This document shows positions 51,518 through 59,852 of a stretch of 64,000 nt of DNA, piece after piece. Position 1 is the stretch's first letter. Each line of letters opens with the position of its first letter. The DNA comes from Hymenobacter sp. UV11 (GTDB taxonomy: Bacteria; Bacteroidota; Bacteroidia; Cytophagales; Hymenobacteraceae), in contig NZ_SRII01000001.1 in assembly GCF_004684095.1 (NCBI RefSeq), forward strand, positions 1 to 64,000, given 5' to 3'. A program made the translations under genes and the position numbers. The notes beneath the pieces are model-generated. The model was not told where the DNA came from. It saw only the letters and a program-made list of their open reading frames with translations, and made no database searches.

Positions 51518-52729
51518 ATGCACCTACTGCTGTTCGACGACCCGGCTATTCGGCCGCACTTGCTGCCGCTCACCTTTACGCGGCCGGTGGCGGCACTGCG
51601 CTGCGGCATTCTCACCATCGCCGAAAAGTGGCAGCGCCGGCTGGCTTCGCCCACCGTGGGCTACCTCACGCAGCCCTATTTGCAGGCCAAGTTCCCGGTG
51701 TGCGCCGATGGCCTCGTGACCGGCGCCGCGTTGGTGGTGAACGGCGCCGTATGCCCCGACGACCTGCTGGTCCGCCAGGTGCTGGCCCTACCCCCCGGCC
51801 ACGGCCTCTACTGCGGCGAGCTGCTGGTGGCGGCCCACCTCGCCGACGCCAGCCAAGTGGTCGAGCTGATTCAGGATGGCCTAGTGGTGCGGCAGGCGCA
51901 GGAAGATGTGTCGGTTATTGACCGGCCGTGGCAGCTGTTTCTGCGCAATGGGGCCGAGATTCGGCTCGATTTTGCGCTGCTCACCGCCGGGCGCACGTCG
52001 CAGCCGATGGGCGACGCGCACACCATCGTGTATGGGGCGGAGAATATCTTCATTGAGGAGGGCGTGAAGATTCGGGCCGCCGTGCTTAATGCCGAGAGCG
52101 GCCCCATTTACCTGGGCAAGAACGTGGAGGTGCAGGAAGGGGCCATCCTGAAGGGCCCGCTGGCCGTGTGCGAGGGCGCGGTGCTCAATGCCGCCGTGCG
52201 GCTGCGCGGCGACAATACCATCGGTCCATTTTGCAAAGTGGGCGGCGAAATCGGCAATAGCATCCTCATGGCCTACAGCAACAAAGGCCACGACGGCTAC
52301 CTCGGCAACTCGGTTATCGGCGAGTGGTGCAACCTCGGGGCCGACACCAACACGAGCAACCTCAAAAACAACTACGCCCCGGTAAAAGTGTGGAGCCACG
52401 CCGCCCACCGCTTCGTGGATACCGGTCAAACCTTCTGCGGCCTGCTCATGGGCGACCACAGCAAGGCCGGCATCAACACCATGTTCAATACCGGCACGGT
52501 GGTGGGGGTAGGGGCCAATATTTTTGGCGCCGGCTTCCCACGCCAGTTTATCCCGAGCTTCAGCTGGGGCGGCACTTCGGGCTTCGAAACATTCAAGCTT
52601 AACAAGTTTGCCGAGGTGGCCGAGCGCGTGATGGGCCGGCGCGGCTTGGCGTATGATGAGGTGGAAGAAGGAATTATGGAAGAAGTTTTCAAGCAGACGG
52701 CCGGTGACCGAGTCTGGGAGAAAGTCTGA
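51518..52729 (+). CDS. GlmU-family sugar nucleotidyltransferase/acyltransferase-like protein
   Basis: This 403-residue protein begins with HLLLFDDPAIRPHLLPLTFTRP, a shortened nucleotidyltransferase-like N-terminal half. The second half is a left-handed beta helix of hexapeptide repeats (VYGAENIFIEEGVKIRAAV, SGPIYLGKNVEVQEGAIL, GNSVIGEWCNLGADTNTSN, VKVWSHAAHRFVDTGQTFCG). It belongs to the GlmU-like family typical of Bacteroidota, probably acting in UDP-GlcNAc or related sugar activation. The N-terminal pyrophosphorylase motif is not fully canonical. Its last codons GTC TGA come from the terminal repeat of the element at 52724. Confidence 0.85.
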   Translation: MHLLLFDDPAIRPHLLPLTFTRPVAALRCGILTIAEKWQRRLASPTVGYLTQPYLQAKFPVCADGLVTGAALVVNGAVCPDDLLVRQVLALPPGHGLYCGELLVAAHLADASQVVELIQDGLVVRQAQEDVSVIDRPWQLFLRNGAEIRLDFALLTAGRTSQPMGDAHTIVYGAENIFIEEGVKIRAAVLNAESGPIYLGKNVEVQEGAILKGPLAVCEGAVLNAAVRLRGDNTIGPFCKVGGEIGNSILMAYSNKGHDGYLGNSVIGEWCNLGADTNTSNLKNNYAPVKVWSHAAHRFVDTGQTFCGLLMGDHSKAGINTMFNTGTVVGVGANIFGAGFPRQFIPSFSWGGTSGFETFKLNKFAEVAERVMGRRGLAYDEVEEGIMEEVFKQTAGDRVWEKV

Positions 52730-53277
52730 ACCGCGGGTTTATCGGATTCTTCGGATTAGTCGGATTTTGGTGATGATGATGGCGATAAGTATTGTTACTT
52801 TGGTATATGATTCTTGATAATAGACACGGTAAGCTGACGGAGGTAGTTATTGGCTGCGCGATGGAAGTGCATCGGACGCTGGGAACTGGCTTTCAGGAGG
52901 TAATATATCAGCGGAGCCTTGCGGTTGAGATGGAGAAGGCAGGGGTAGTTTTTGGCAGAGAAATAGAAATGCCGTTGTTTTATAAAGGGGTTGATGTGGG
53001 CTCCAGGCGAGTAGATTTTCTGGTGGGAAATTCGGTTTTGGTTGAGTTGAAAGCACTCCACGAGCTTACCCCAACGCATTACGCCCAAATCATAAACTAC
53101 CTCGAAGCCTACCAGCTTGAAGTAGGCTTACTCATCAATTTCGGCGAGCGTAGCCTCCGCTTCAAACGCTTCATCAAAAGCCAGCAAAAGAACAACCCAT
53201 AAAGAATCGCCACCAAAAAAAGAATCGCCACCAAAATCCGACTAATCCGGAGAATCCGATAAATCCGCGGTTCAGAC
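52724..53277 (+). mobile_element. 554-bp inverted-repeat-bounded element carrying a GxxExxY gene
   Basis: The 49-base left end (52724-52772, starts GTCTGAACCGCGGG) and right end (53229-53277) are inverted copies with two mismatches. Between them is one gene, a GxxExxY-family protein, plus a tandem 18-base repeat AAAGAATCGCCACCAAAA near 53201-53237. The left end supplies the TGA stop codon of the GlmU-family gene, and the right end stops 1 base before the ATG of the delta-prime gene. No transposase is present, so the unit could be a passenger moved in trans, or could itself depend on the nuclease-like protein. I see no target-site duplication. Confidence 0.7.
52807..53202 (+). CDS. GxxExxY-family PD-(D/E)XK-like protein
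   Basis: This protein of about 131 residues starts at ATG 52807 (MILDNRHGKLTEVVIGCAME). It has the motif GTGFQEVIYQ (GxxExxY) near residue 29, the family name, and a nuclease-like core VDFLVGNSVLVELKALHEL with D...E-x-K. HYAQIINYLEAYQLEVGLLINFG fits the C-terminal helix and strand of the PDDEXK_3 fold. The family has a strikingly patchy distribution and several copies per genome in some bacteria; the function is unknown. It is the only gene in an element with 49-base inverted ends. Confidence 0.9.
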   Translation: MILDNRHGKLTEVVIGCAMEVHRTLGTGFQEVIYQRSLAVEMEKAGVVFGREIEMPLFYKGVDVGSRRVDFLVGNSVLVELKALHELTPTHYAQIINYLEAYQLEVGLLINFGERSLRFKRFIKSQQKNNP

Positions 53278-53278
53278 A

Positions 53279-54412
53279 ATGACTTTCGCCAACATCCCCA
53301 ACCAAATGGTCCTCAAAGACGTGCTGCGCCAGTCGGTGCAGCGCGGGCACGTGGCGCACGCCCAACTCTTTCGTGGGGCCGAGGGCTCAGCGGCCCTACC
53401 CCTGGCGCTGGCCTACGCGCAGTACCTCAACTGCGAGGGCCGCGCCGATGATGCTCAGGACAGCTGCGGCCACTGCCCGGCCTGCCTGAAAATCAGCAAG
53501 CTGGCGCACCCCGACCTCAATTTTATTCTGCCCACTACCACTACCAAGGCGGTACCCAAGGATGCCACCAGCGGCCGTTTCATGGCCGAGTGGCGCACCT
53601 TCCTGGCCGAGAGCCCCTACCAGGGCTTCAACGACTGGATGCAGCACATCGGGGCCGAAAACAAGCAGGGCAGCATCTCGAAGGAGGAAGCCGGCCAGCT
53701 ACTCAAGCTGGTGTCGCTCAAGGCGTTTGAGGCGCGGTTTAAGCTCGTCATTATCTGGCTGCCCGAGCTGATGCACCCGGCCGCCGCCAACGCCGTGCTC
53801 AAGCTGCTGGAAGAGCCGCCGCCCGCCACGGTGTTTTTGCTGGTCAGCAACGAGCCCGAGCGGCTGCTGCCCACCATCATCAGCCGGGTGCAGCCGGTGG
53901 CGGTGCGCCCTTTTTCGGAAGATGATATTGCCGCGTACCTCACGGCGCGCTACCACGTGCCCGAAGCCAAAGCCCGGCAAGTGGCGCAGCTGGCCGAGGG
54001 CAACCTGGGTGCGGCCATCGCCAGCCGCGAGCAAAGCGCTGACCACGACTACGCCGATTTTTTCATCAAGTGGATGCGCAAGTGCTTCTCGCTGAAAATG
54101 ACCGACGTAATGACCCTGGCTGACGAGTTTCAGAAGATGGGCCGCGAGAACCAGAAGGAGCAGCTCAGCTTCTCGCTGGGGCTGCTGCGCAAGGTGCTGC
54201 TCTACGGCCTCGACCCGCAGCTGGTGCCGCACCTGCCCAGCGGCGAGCAGCAGTTCGTGCAGGGTTTCAGCAAGTTCGTGACCCCCAATAACGCTGACCA
54301 GCTTACCGAGGAGCTGAATACCGCCCACTACCACATCGAGCGCAACGCCAACCCGCGCATGGTTTTCGTAGATGCCTCACTGCGCCTGGGCCAGCAGCTG
54401 CGCCGCGCCTGA
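53279..54412 (+). CDS. holB: DNA polymerase III subunit delta-prime
   Basis: This 377-residue clamp-loader subunit has the AAA+ fold: FANIPNQMVLKDVLRQSVQRG and HAQLFRGAEGSAALPLALAYAQ in place of a functional Walker A, a zinc module (CGHCPACLKISKLAHPDL), LLKLVSLKAFEARFKLVIIW and ANAVLKLLEEPPPATVFLLVSNEPERLLPTIISRVQ (sensor 1/SRC motif). As in other delta-prime proteins, the P-loop is degenerate, so the subunit is probably not an ATPase. Its start codon lies directly next to the right end of the GxxExxY element, which may affect its translation or transcription. Confidence 0.93.
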   Translation: MTFANIPNQMVLKDVLRQSVQRGHVAHAQLFRGAEGSAALPLALAYAQYLNCEGRADDAQDSCGHCPACLKISKLAHPDLNFILPTTTTKAVPKDATSGRFMAEWRTFLAESPYQGFNDWMQHIGAENKQGSISKEEAGQLLKLVSLKAFEARFKLVIIWLPELMHPAAANAVLKLLEEPPPATVFLLVSNEPERLLPTIISRVQPVAVRPFSEDDIAAYLTARYHVPEAKARQVAQLAEGNLGAAIASREQSADHDYADFFIKWMRKCFSLKMTDVMTLADEFQKMGRENQKEQLSFSLGLLRKVLLYGLDPQLVPHLPSGEQQFVQGFSKFVTPNNADQLTEELNTAHYHIERNANPRMVFVDASLRLGQQLRRA

Positions 54413-54414
54413 TT

Positions 54415-54523
54415 GTAGCGCGAAGTTTCCACTACGTGCGCGAGCAAAGCGAGCAGGCGGCACCGAGCGGCGCGCACGACGATGCCCGCTGCGCGCACGC
54501 ACGAAGAGGAAACTTCGCGCTAC
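54415..54523. repeat. MITE-like element with 16-bp terminal inverted repeats
   Basis: GTAGCGCGAAGTTTCC (54415-54430) is exactly inverted at 54508-54523. The 109-base unit between the delta-prime gene and the DUF2279 gene has a second internal GC-rich region with partial symmetry and no ORF of its own. An in-frame ATG at 54436 lies inside the element and so is not the downstream start. Confidence 0.8.
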
Positions 54524-54543
54524 TTCCTGCCGACCTTTGTGCT

Positions 54544-55476
54544 ATGCGCTGCTTGCTTGCCCTAGTCCTGCTCCTTATACTAAACCCAGCGCGGGCGCAG
54601 GTGGGGCCAAGCCTACCCCCCGACCCGACCATGAACGTCGGTATCCACCAGGGGCGCTTCATTGGGGTAGTGGTGGGCACGACGGTGGTTTACGCCCTGA
54701 CTTCCTACTTCTTAGGCAAAACCTGGTACACCAAGCGCGTGCCGTTTCATACCTTCAACGACAACGGCGAGTGGCTGCAAATGGATAAGGTGGGCCACGC
54801 CACCACGGCCTACGCCATCAGCCGGGGCGAGTACGAGCTGTTTCGCTGGAGCGGCGTTAATGAGCGGGCTTCCGTGCTCACAGGCAGCCTCATTGCGCTG
54901 TTGTACCAGACTACTATTGAGCTGTTTGATGGCCGCTCCGAGGGCTGGGGCTTTTCGAAGGGCGACATGGTGGCCAACCTCAGCGGCATTGGCCTGTTTA
55001 TGGGTCAGCAGTATGGTTTTGGCGAGCAAAAGGCGAGCCTGCGCTACGGCTGGCGCCAGAGCATCTACCCGCAATATCGGCCCAATTTACTCGGGCATAG
55101 CATTGGTAGTCAAATGCTAAAGGATTATAATGGCCAGCAATACTGGCTGTCGTTCAATATAGCGTCGGTGCTGCCGGTAGGGCCATCGTTTCCGCGCTGG
55201 CTCAACCTGGATGTGGGCTACAGCGGTAGCGGCATGACCGGCGGCCACGCCAACCCGCCGTACTTCGACGCTGAGGGTAAGGAAGTGAAATTCACCCGCT
55301 ACCGGCAATTTTACGTGTCGCCCGATATCAGCCTGGCCCGCCTGCCGGGCCTCAACGGCACCCTGGCGCAGCCGCTGGTCAGTGCCGGGCAGTTCTTTAA
55401 AATCCCTACCCCCTCCCTGGAATACAGTGGGCTGCGCGGCCTGCGCTTCCACCCGTTAGTTGTTGCTAAGGATTAA
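54544..55476 (+). CDS. DUF2279-family envelope protein (YfiM-like)
   Basis: This protein of about 310 residues starts at ATG 54544, giving a signal peptide LLALVLLLILNPARAQ. The mature part contains DKVGHATTAYAISRGEYELFRW (the conserved DUF2279 block, about residues 80-101), LTGSLIALLYQTTIELFDGRSEGWGFSKGDMVANLSGIGLFM and a long beta-rich C-terminal half. Such proteins are probably in the outer membrane or periplasm; the function is unknown. The gene is preceded by a MITE-like element and followed by a repeat before hemC. Confidence 0.88.
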   Translation: MRCLLALVLLLILNPARAQVGPSLPPDPTMNVGIHQGRFIGVVVGTTVVYALTSYFLGKTWYTKRVPFHTFNDNGEWLQMDKVGHATTAYAISRGEYELFRWSGVNERASVLTGSLIALLYQTTIELFDGRSEGWGFSKGDMVANLSGIGLFMGQQYGFGEQKASLRYGWRQSIYPQYRPNLLGHSIGSQMLKDYNGQQYWLSFNIASVLPVGPSFPRWLNLDVGYSGSGMTGGHANPPYFDAEGKEVKFTRYRQFYVSPDISLARLPGLNGTLAQPLVSAGQFFKIPTPSLEYSGLRGLRFHPLVVAKD

Positions 55477-55486
55477 TTTTAATTTT

Positions 55487-55554
55487 CTCGCACAGAGTTC
55501 ACCGAGCTTCACAGAGGTTAAAAACTCTTTTAACTCCGTGCACTCTGTGCGAAA
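55487..55554. repeat. Imperfect inverted repeat between the DUF2279 gene and hemC
   Basis: TCTCGCACAGAGTTCAC on the left and GTGCACTCTGTGCGAAA on the right pair around AAAAACTCTTTTAACTCC. The hairpin lies in the 86-base gap before hemC and ends 8 bases before its ATG. Confidence 0.65.
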
Positions 55555-55562
55555 TAGCTCTT

Positions 55563-56504
55563 ATGTCTGAAACTCCCATCCGCCTTGCCACCCGCGCCTC
55601 GCGCCTCGCCCTGTGGCAAACCGAGCACGTGGCCAGCCTGCTCAACCAAGCCGGCCTACCCACCGAAATCGTGCCCATGCAAACCATCGGCGACAAGGTG
55701 CTGGACCGCTCACTGACCAAAATCGGCGCCAAGGGCGTCTTCACCGAAGAGCTCGAAGAAAGCCTGCGCCGCAACGAAACCCACCTGGCCATCCACTCGG
55801 CCAAGGATGTGCAAAGCTCCCTACCCCCTGATTTGGAGCTGGTGGCGTTTCTGGAACGCGAACAGGTCAACGATGTGGTTATCAGCTTTCAAAAAGACTT
55901 TGATATCACAAAAGCTGGCATTCTGCTGGGTACGAGCAGCACCCGCCGCAAGGCGCTACTGCGTCGCTTCTACCCCCTGGCCAACACGGCCGAGGCGCGC
56001 GGCAACCTCCAGACGCGCCTGCGCAAGCTGGAAGAAGGCCAGTACGATGCCTTGGTGCTGGCCTATGCCGGCGTGCACCGCATGGGCTACGACAGCCTTA
56101 TCCGCCACGTGCTGCCCAGCAACAAGTTTGTGCCGCCCGTGGGCCAGGGTAGCATCGCGGTGGAGTGCTCCCGGTTTTTGGATAGTGACTTGAAAGAAAG
56201 GATAAAAGCGGCGCTCGACCATCCCGATACCCACCGCTGCCTGCTGGCTGAGCGCGCCTTTTTGCGCACCATGGAAGGCGGGTGCAGTATTCCGTCGTTT
56301 GCGCTGGCTACCCTCACCGAAGCCGGCGACCTGCACCTGCACGGCGGCCTCATCAGCCTCAGCGGCGAGGAATACGTCGATTTTACCCAAACTGCCCCCG
56401 CCGCGCAGGCCGAGGGCCTCGGCATGGCCGTGGCCGACTACGTGCTGGGCCACGGCGGCGAGGCCATTCTGGCCAGCATTCGTGAGCAGCGGGGCGAACT
56501 ATAG
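55563..56504 (+). CDS. hemC: Hydroxymethylbilane synthase HemC
   Basis: This 313-residue enzyme joins four porphobilinogens in heme synthesis. The start gives SETPIRLATRASRLALWQT (substrate-binding start of the family). KIGAKGVFTEELEESLRRNE, LAIHSAKDVQSSLPPDLELVAF, RSIAVECSR-type block (here QGSIAVECSRFLD) and TMEGGCSIPSFA follow. The Cys at residue 241 in the last block is the attachment site of the dipyrromethane cofactor. All expected motifs are present and length is normal. The next gene starts about 45 bases later on the same strand. Confidence 0.97.
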   Translation: MSETPIRLATRASRLALWQTEHVASLLNQAGLPTEIVPMQTIGDKVLDRSLTKIGAKGVFTEELEESLRRNETHLAIHSAKDVQSSLPPDLELVAFLEREQVNDVVISFQKDFDITKAGILLGTSSTRRKALLRRFYPLANTAEARGNLQTRLRKLEEGQYDALVLAYAGVHRMGYDSLIRHVLPSNKFVPPVGQGSIAVECSRFLDSDLKERIKAALDHPDTHRCLLAERAFLRTMEGGCSIPSFALATLTEAGDLHLHGGLISLSGEEYVDFTQTAPAAQAEGLGMAVADYVLGHGGEAILASIREQRGEL

Positions 56505-56549
56505 GGGGTAGGGATTTCGTAAGTGGGTCGGTTTTCTTCCTTGACTTTT

Positions 56550-57197
56550 ATGCGTATGAAGCTGTTACTTGCCGGGCGTCGCGTCTTATTTTTAAGTTGC
56601 CTGCTGCTGAGCCTGGCTGCCCAAGCCGCCGAAAGTCCTCAGAAAAATAAGAAGGATGAGGTGGTGACGATTACGACCAGTCTGGGAGTTATCCGACTCA
56701 TCTTGTTCAGCGACACGCCTTTGCACCGGGCCAATTTTCTGAAGAAAGCCCAAGATGGCTTCTACAACGGCACTACCTTTCACCGGGTCGTACCCAACTT
56801 CATGGTGCAGGGCGGCGACCCCAACTCCAAGGATAGCGACCCGGCCAACGATGGCCAGGGGCCGCCCAACGATACCACAATTCCGGCCGAGCTGGCGGCG
56901 GGCCACCGGCACGACTACGGCGCCCTGGCCGCCGCCCGCCAGGCCGACTTCGCGAACCCGCAACGGGCTAGCAATTCCAGTCAGTTTTACTTGGTGGAAA
57001 ACCACCAGGGCACGCATTTTCTCGATGGCGACTATACCGTGTTTGGTCAGGTAATCAGTGGGTTGGATGTACTTGATAAGATAGCCGCCTTACCCCGTGA
57101 CCGCCGCGACCGGCCCATTGCCGACGTCAAAATGACGATGACAGTGGAAAAGCTGAAGAAAAAGAAAATCACGGAGCTGTACGGCTATATCTACTAA
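56550..57197 (+). CDS. Secreted cyclophilin-type peptidyl-prolyl isomerase
   Basis: This protein of about 215 residues starts at ATG 56550 (or 56556), giving a signal peptide LLLAGRRVLFLSCLLLSLAAQAA. The cyclophilin domain shows ILFSDTPLHRANFLKKAQDG, YNGTTFHRVVPNFMVQGGDPN (active-site region), RASNSSQFYLVENHQGTHFLDGDYTVFGQV and a Lys-rich C-terminal tail. It is exported, so it should assist folding of envelope proteins. It is followed 6 bases later by an RmlD-like gene, possibly co-transcribed. Confidence 0.93.
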   Translation: MRMKLLLAGRRVLFLSCLLLSLAAQAAESPQKNKKDEVVTITTSLGVIRLILFSDTPLHRANFLKKAQDGFYNGTTFHRVVPNFMVQGGDPNSKDSDPANDGQGPPNDTTIPAELAAGHRHDYGALAAARQADFANPQRASNSSQFYLVENHQGTHFLDGDYTVFGQVISGLDVLDKIAALPRDRRDRPIADVKMTMTVEKLKKKKITELYGYIY

Positions 57198-57203
57198 CTG
57201 CTT

Positions 57204-58118
57204 ATGAAGATTCTGCTCACCGGCTCCAACGGCTTGCTCGGGCAAAAGCTCGTGGCCCTGCTGCACCCGATGCCCGAGGTGGAGCTGGTAGCCACCGCCC
57301 GCGGCGGCAACCGCCTAGCGGAGCTATACCCCACGCTCCGCTTCGTGCCGCTCGATGTGACGGATGCGGCCCAGGTGCAGCAGGTGCTGGCCGCCGAGCG
57401 CCCTACCCACCTCCTGCACACTGCCGCCATGACGCAGGTGGACGAGTGCGAGCAGCACCAAGACGCCTGCTGGGCGCAGAACGTGACGGCCGTAGCGCAC
57501 CTGGCTGCTGCCTGCGCGCAGCTCGGTATTCACCTCACACACCTTAGCACCGATTTTATCTTCAATGGCGAAGAAGCCCTGCTAACCGAGGACGCTATCC
57601 CCGACCCCCTCAGCCACTACGGGGCAAGCAAGCTGGCCGCCGAGCGCATTGTGCAGGCAACCAGCGGCCTGCGCTGGTCCATTGCCCGCACAGTGCTGGT
57701 ATACGGCACGCTCACGGCAGGTAGCCGCAGCAATATCGTGCTCTGGGTGCGCGACTCGTTGCGCAAAGGCCAGGCAATTAAGGTAGTAGATGACCAATGG
57801 CGCACGCCTACCCTGGCCGAAGACCTGGCTATGGGCTGCTGGCTGCTGGCCCGGCAGTCGGCCCAGGGTATCTTTCACCTCAGCGGCCGCGAACTCCTGA
57901 CGCCCTACCAGATGGCGCAGCAGGTAGCCAGCTTTTTCCAGCTCGACCCTTCGTTGTTGGAGCGTGTTGATAGCAGCACGTTTACGCAGCCTGCCCAGCG
58001 GCCAGCCCGCACCGGCTTCAACATTGCCAAAGCCGAGCGCGAATTGGGCTACCAGCCGCGCTCCTTTGCCGAAGGCATTGCCCTGCTGGCCCAGCAAACA
58101 GAACCCAGCCCCACGTAG
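57204..58118 (+). CDS. RmlD-like NAD(P)-dependent sugar-nucleotide reductase
   Basis: This 304-residue short-chain dehydrogenase has the nucleotide-binding motif KILLTGSNGLLGQKLVALL at its N-terminus, the NADP-pocket block LLHTAAMTQVDECEQ, the active-site STDFIFNGE...YGASKLAAE (Tyr-x-x-x-Lys) and TPTLAEDLAMGCWLLARQ. It resembles dTDP-4-dehydrorhamnose reductase (RmlD/RfbD), but the other rml genes are absent here, so the substrate may differ. The gap of 6 bases to the PPIase gene suggests one transcript. Confidence 0.9.
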   Translation: MKILLTGSNGLLGQKLVALLHPMPEVELVATARGGNRLAELYPTLRFVPLDVTDAAQVQQVLAAERPTHLLHTAAMTQVDECEQHQDACWAQNVTAVAHLAAACAQLGIHLTHLSTDFIFNGEEALLTEDAIPDPLSHYGASKLAAERIVQATSGLRWSIARTVLVYGTLTAGSRSNIVLWVRDSLRKGQAIKVVDDQWRTPTLAEDLAMGCWLLARQSAQGIFHLSGRELLTPYQMAQQVASFFQLDPSLLERVDSSTFTQPAQRPARTGFNIAKAERELGYQPRSFAEGIALLAQQTEPSPT

Positions 58119-58142
58119 CCAATGGCCAATAAGTGGACATCA

Positions 58143-58174
58143 AAAAAGCCCGCTGGCAATGCCAGCGGGCTTTT
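58143..58174 (+). terminator. Terminator after the RmlD-like gene
   Basis: AAAAGCCCGCTGGCA pairs with TGCCAGCGGGCTTTT with no more than two unpaired loop bases and an A-run before the stem; it ends TTTTC. It can act in both directions. Confidence 0.85.
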
Positions 58175-58335
58175 CAACTATAAGCCTTCCGCTTCTAAAA
58201 TACTTCTTCTGAAATAACTGGACTCTGATAAAGGGACTGATTTTGTATAAATTGCACCAGATGAGACATCTGGTAACTGTTTGGTAGTAAGTGTTTAGTT
58301 ACATACGGTAAATTCAAGGTGCATCGCTGGTTTTC

Positions 58336-58539
58336 TTACAAATGGTCAGGCCATTCGCCGATAAGCAGGCCGCCTACGAGGAGCGCTGTGCGCTGGCGCA
58401 AAGCAGCTTCACCAAGGGCGTGAGGCACCAAGCGGCCATCCAATGTGGTGAAGTCGCGGCCCGCCGCGAGAGAGGCAAAATCGACTGGGGACGAGCCCGA
58501 GTGCGAAAAATCCTGGCGAGATGAATAGGCGGCGTTCAT
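58336..58539 (-). CDS. Small protein, function unknown
   Basis: This 67-residue frame starts with NAAYSSRQDFSHSGSSPVDFASL and ends in LLVGGLLIGEWPDHL. It is GC-rich while the sequence on both sides is AT-rich, and a candidate promoter lies just upstream on the minus strand (58606-58635). The protein has no recognisable motif; the hydrophobic patch near its end could be a short membrane or binding segment. It is the only sensible ORF in this gap, next to the peptide-importer operon. It may also be a chance frame. Confidence 0.4.
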   Translation of the reverse strand: MNAAYSSRQDFSHSGSSPVDFASLAAGRDFTTLDGRLVPHALGEAALRQRTALLVGGLLIGEWPDHL

Positions 58540-58605
58540 CGAAATTGGTTGAAAATAGAGTTGCAGGTATACGGGGGTGCTGTATTGTTAAGCAGTAATC
58601 CGATA

Positions 58606-58635
58606 CAAGATTAACGACGCTTTCAACCGTGCAAA
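58606..58635 (-). promoter_or_regulatory. Candidate Bacteroidota promoter for the small ORF
   Basis: On the minus strand TTTG (58635-58632) is followed after 18 bases by TAATCTTG (58613-58606), close to the TTTG-N19-TAnnTTTG consensus. It is about 67 bases before the ATG of the small ORF. Confidence 0.45.
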
Positions 58636-58859
58636 AGGACACAAGCCTCAGTTTTGTGACATAGACTTTTCAAGGTTTGAATGAAAAAATACAAAATTTT
58701 AATTAGAATAAGACAAAAAAATTACTTATGCCCAATCTTTTAAATAAATAAAATGCTGATTGAAAGAAGCTTGTGAAATAATGCTTAAAGATGAAGTTAT
58801 GGTCCTCAAACTTGTTTTGTGACAATTCTTCTCCTCTACAGGCACTTTTCACCCCTGTT

Positions 58860-59852
58860 TTATCCTGCATTAAAGCGCTTATTAAGGGCCTGCGCTAGAT
58901 GTTGCAAAGCCAAAAGCGTACAAAGTAGCGCCAGCCCTGGGGCCGCTACTACCCACCACGCGTTGGGGTCTTGGCGCACGGTGGTTAACATGCTGCCCCA
59001 ACTCACCTGGTCTGGTGCTTGGCCTATACCCAAGAAAGCCAACGTATTCTCCAGTCCGACCAAGCCAGCCAGCGTAAGCGGGGCAAACGAAAACAAGGGC
59101 AGGCAGGCATGGGGTAGGGCATGATGCAGCCAAATGTGCCAGGCCGGTAGCCCACTCGCCCGCGCGGCTTCCATAAAAGGCTGCACCCGCACCCGCAGCA
59201 TTTGCGCCCGCACCAGGCGCGCAGTTTCGGGCCAGGCCACCAGCGCCAGCAAACTCAGCAGCTGCACAAAGCTGAGCGGCGGGCCAGCCGCCAGGGCCAC
59301 GAGCAGGATGAGCCGGGGCACCGCCCCCAGCAGGGCCGTAGCACCAAGAACCAGGCTATCGAGCGGCAGCGGAAACGTGCGCCGACTGCTACCCACTGCC
59401 TGGCGTGAGGAAAGCCAGCTGAACAGTATGCTGATTACCAATAAGATGCTAACAACGGCGGCGCGGGCGGGTAGGGTGGCCAACCACCAGCCCGCTGCTA
59501 GCAGCCACCCCGCGCTGGCCAGCGGCAGGCGCAGCTGTTTATTGCCCCAAAAACCGGCCGCGCTGCCTGCTATTGCCCCCACGAGGGTTGCCAGCCCCAC
59601 GGCCGGCAGGCTCAGCAATACGAGTCGCTGCGCACCGGCTACCAGCCCGGCCAAAACGTCACGGCCGAGCGGGTCGGTGCCGAGGTAGTGGAGCGGGCTG
59701 GGCGGCGTAGCCATGTGCAACAAATCGGGCGTGGCCGCGGGGTAGGGCAGTAGCAGCCAGGGCGCAAGCAGACCAACAACTAACAAGAGCACTAACCAGC
59801 TGGTAGCCAGCCAATAATTTGCGTGATATGGTGTCCGGCGGGCCAGCTTCAT
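58860..59852 (-). CDS. ABC transporter permease, DppC/OppC type
   Basis: This 330-residue inner-membrane protein has an N-terminal segment (LVLLLVVGLLAPWLLLPYP) and then HYLGTDPLGRDVLAGLVAGAQRL, typical of the second peptide-transporter permease. Five more hydrophobic segments follow, and the EAA loop EAARASGLPAWHIWLHHALPH (about residues 228-248) contacts an ATPase. A Trp/Ala-rich insertion between residues 115 and 165 is unusual. Its ATG overlaps the preceding gene's stop by 4 bases (59849-59852). It is the last gene of the operon; no ATP-binding gene lies in the window. Confidence 0.87.
   Translation of the reverse strand: MKLARRTPYHANYWLATSWLVLLLVVGLLAPWLLLPYPAATPDLLHMATPPSPLHYLGTDPLGRDVLAGLVAGAQRLVLLSLPAVGLATLVGAIAGSAAGFWGNKQLRLPLASAGWLLAAGWWLATLPARAAVVSILLVISILFSWLSSRQAVGSSRRTFPLPLDSLVLGATALLGAVPRLILLVALAAGPPLSFVQLLSLLALVAWPETARLVRAQMLRVRVQPFMEAARASGLPAWHIWLHHALPHACLPLFSFAPLTLAGLVGLENTLAFLGIGQAPDQVSWGSMLTTVRQDPNAWWVVAAPGLALLCTLLALQHLAQALNKRFNAG

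Larger units (their letters stand above)
58175..58859. other. AT-rich region around a small ORF, with TTTTGTGACA boxes
   Basis: This stretch is AT-rich except for the small ORF at 58336-58539. Two copies of TTTTGTGACA lie at 58652-58661 and 58815-58824. Downstream of the importer-like operon (which ends at 58860 on the minus strand) there is no clear terminator. Confidence 0.5.
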
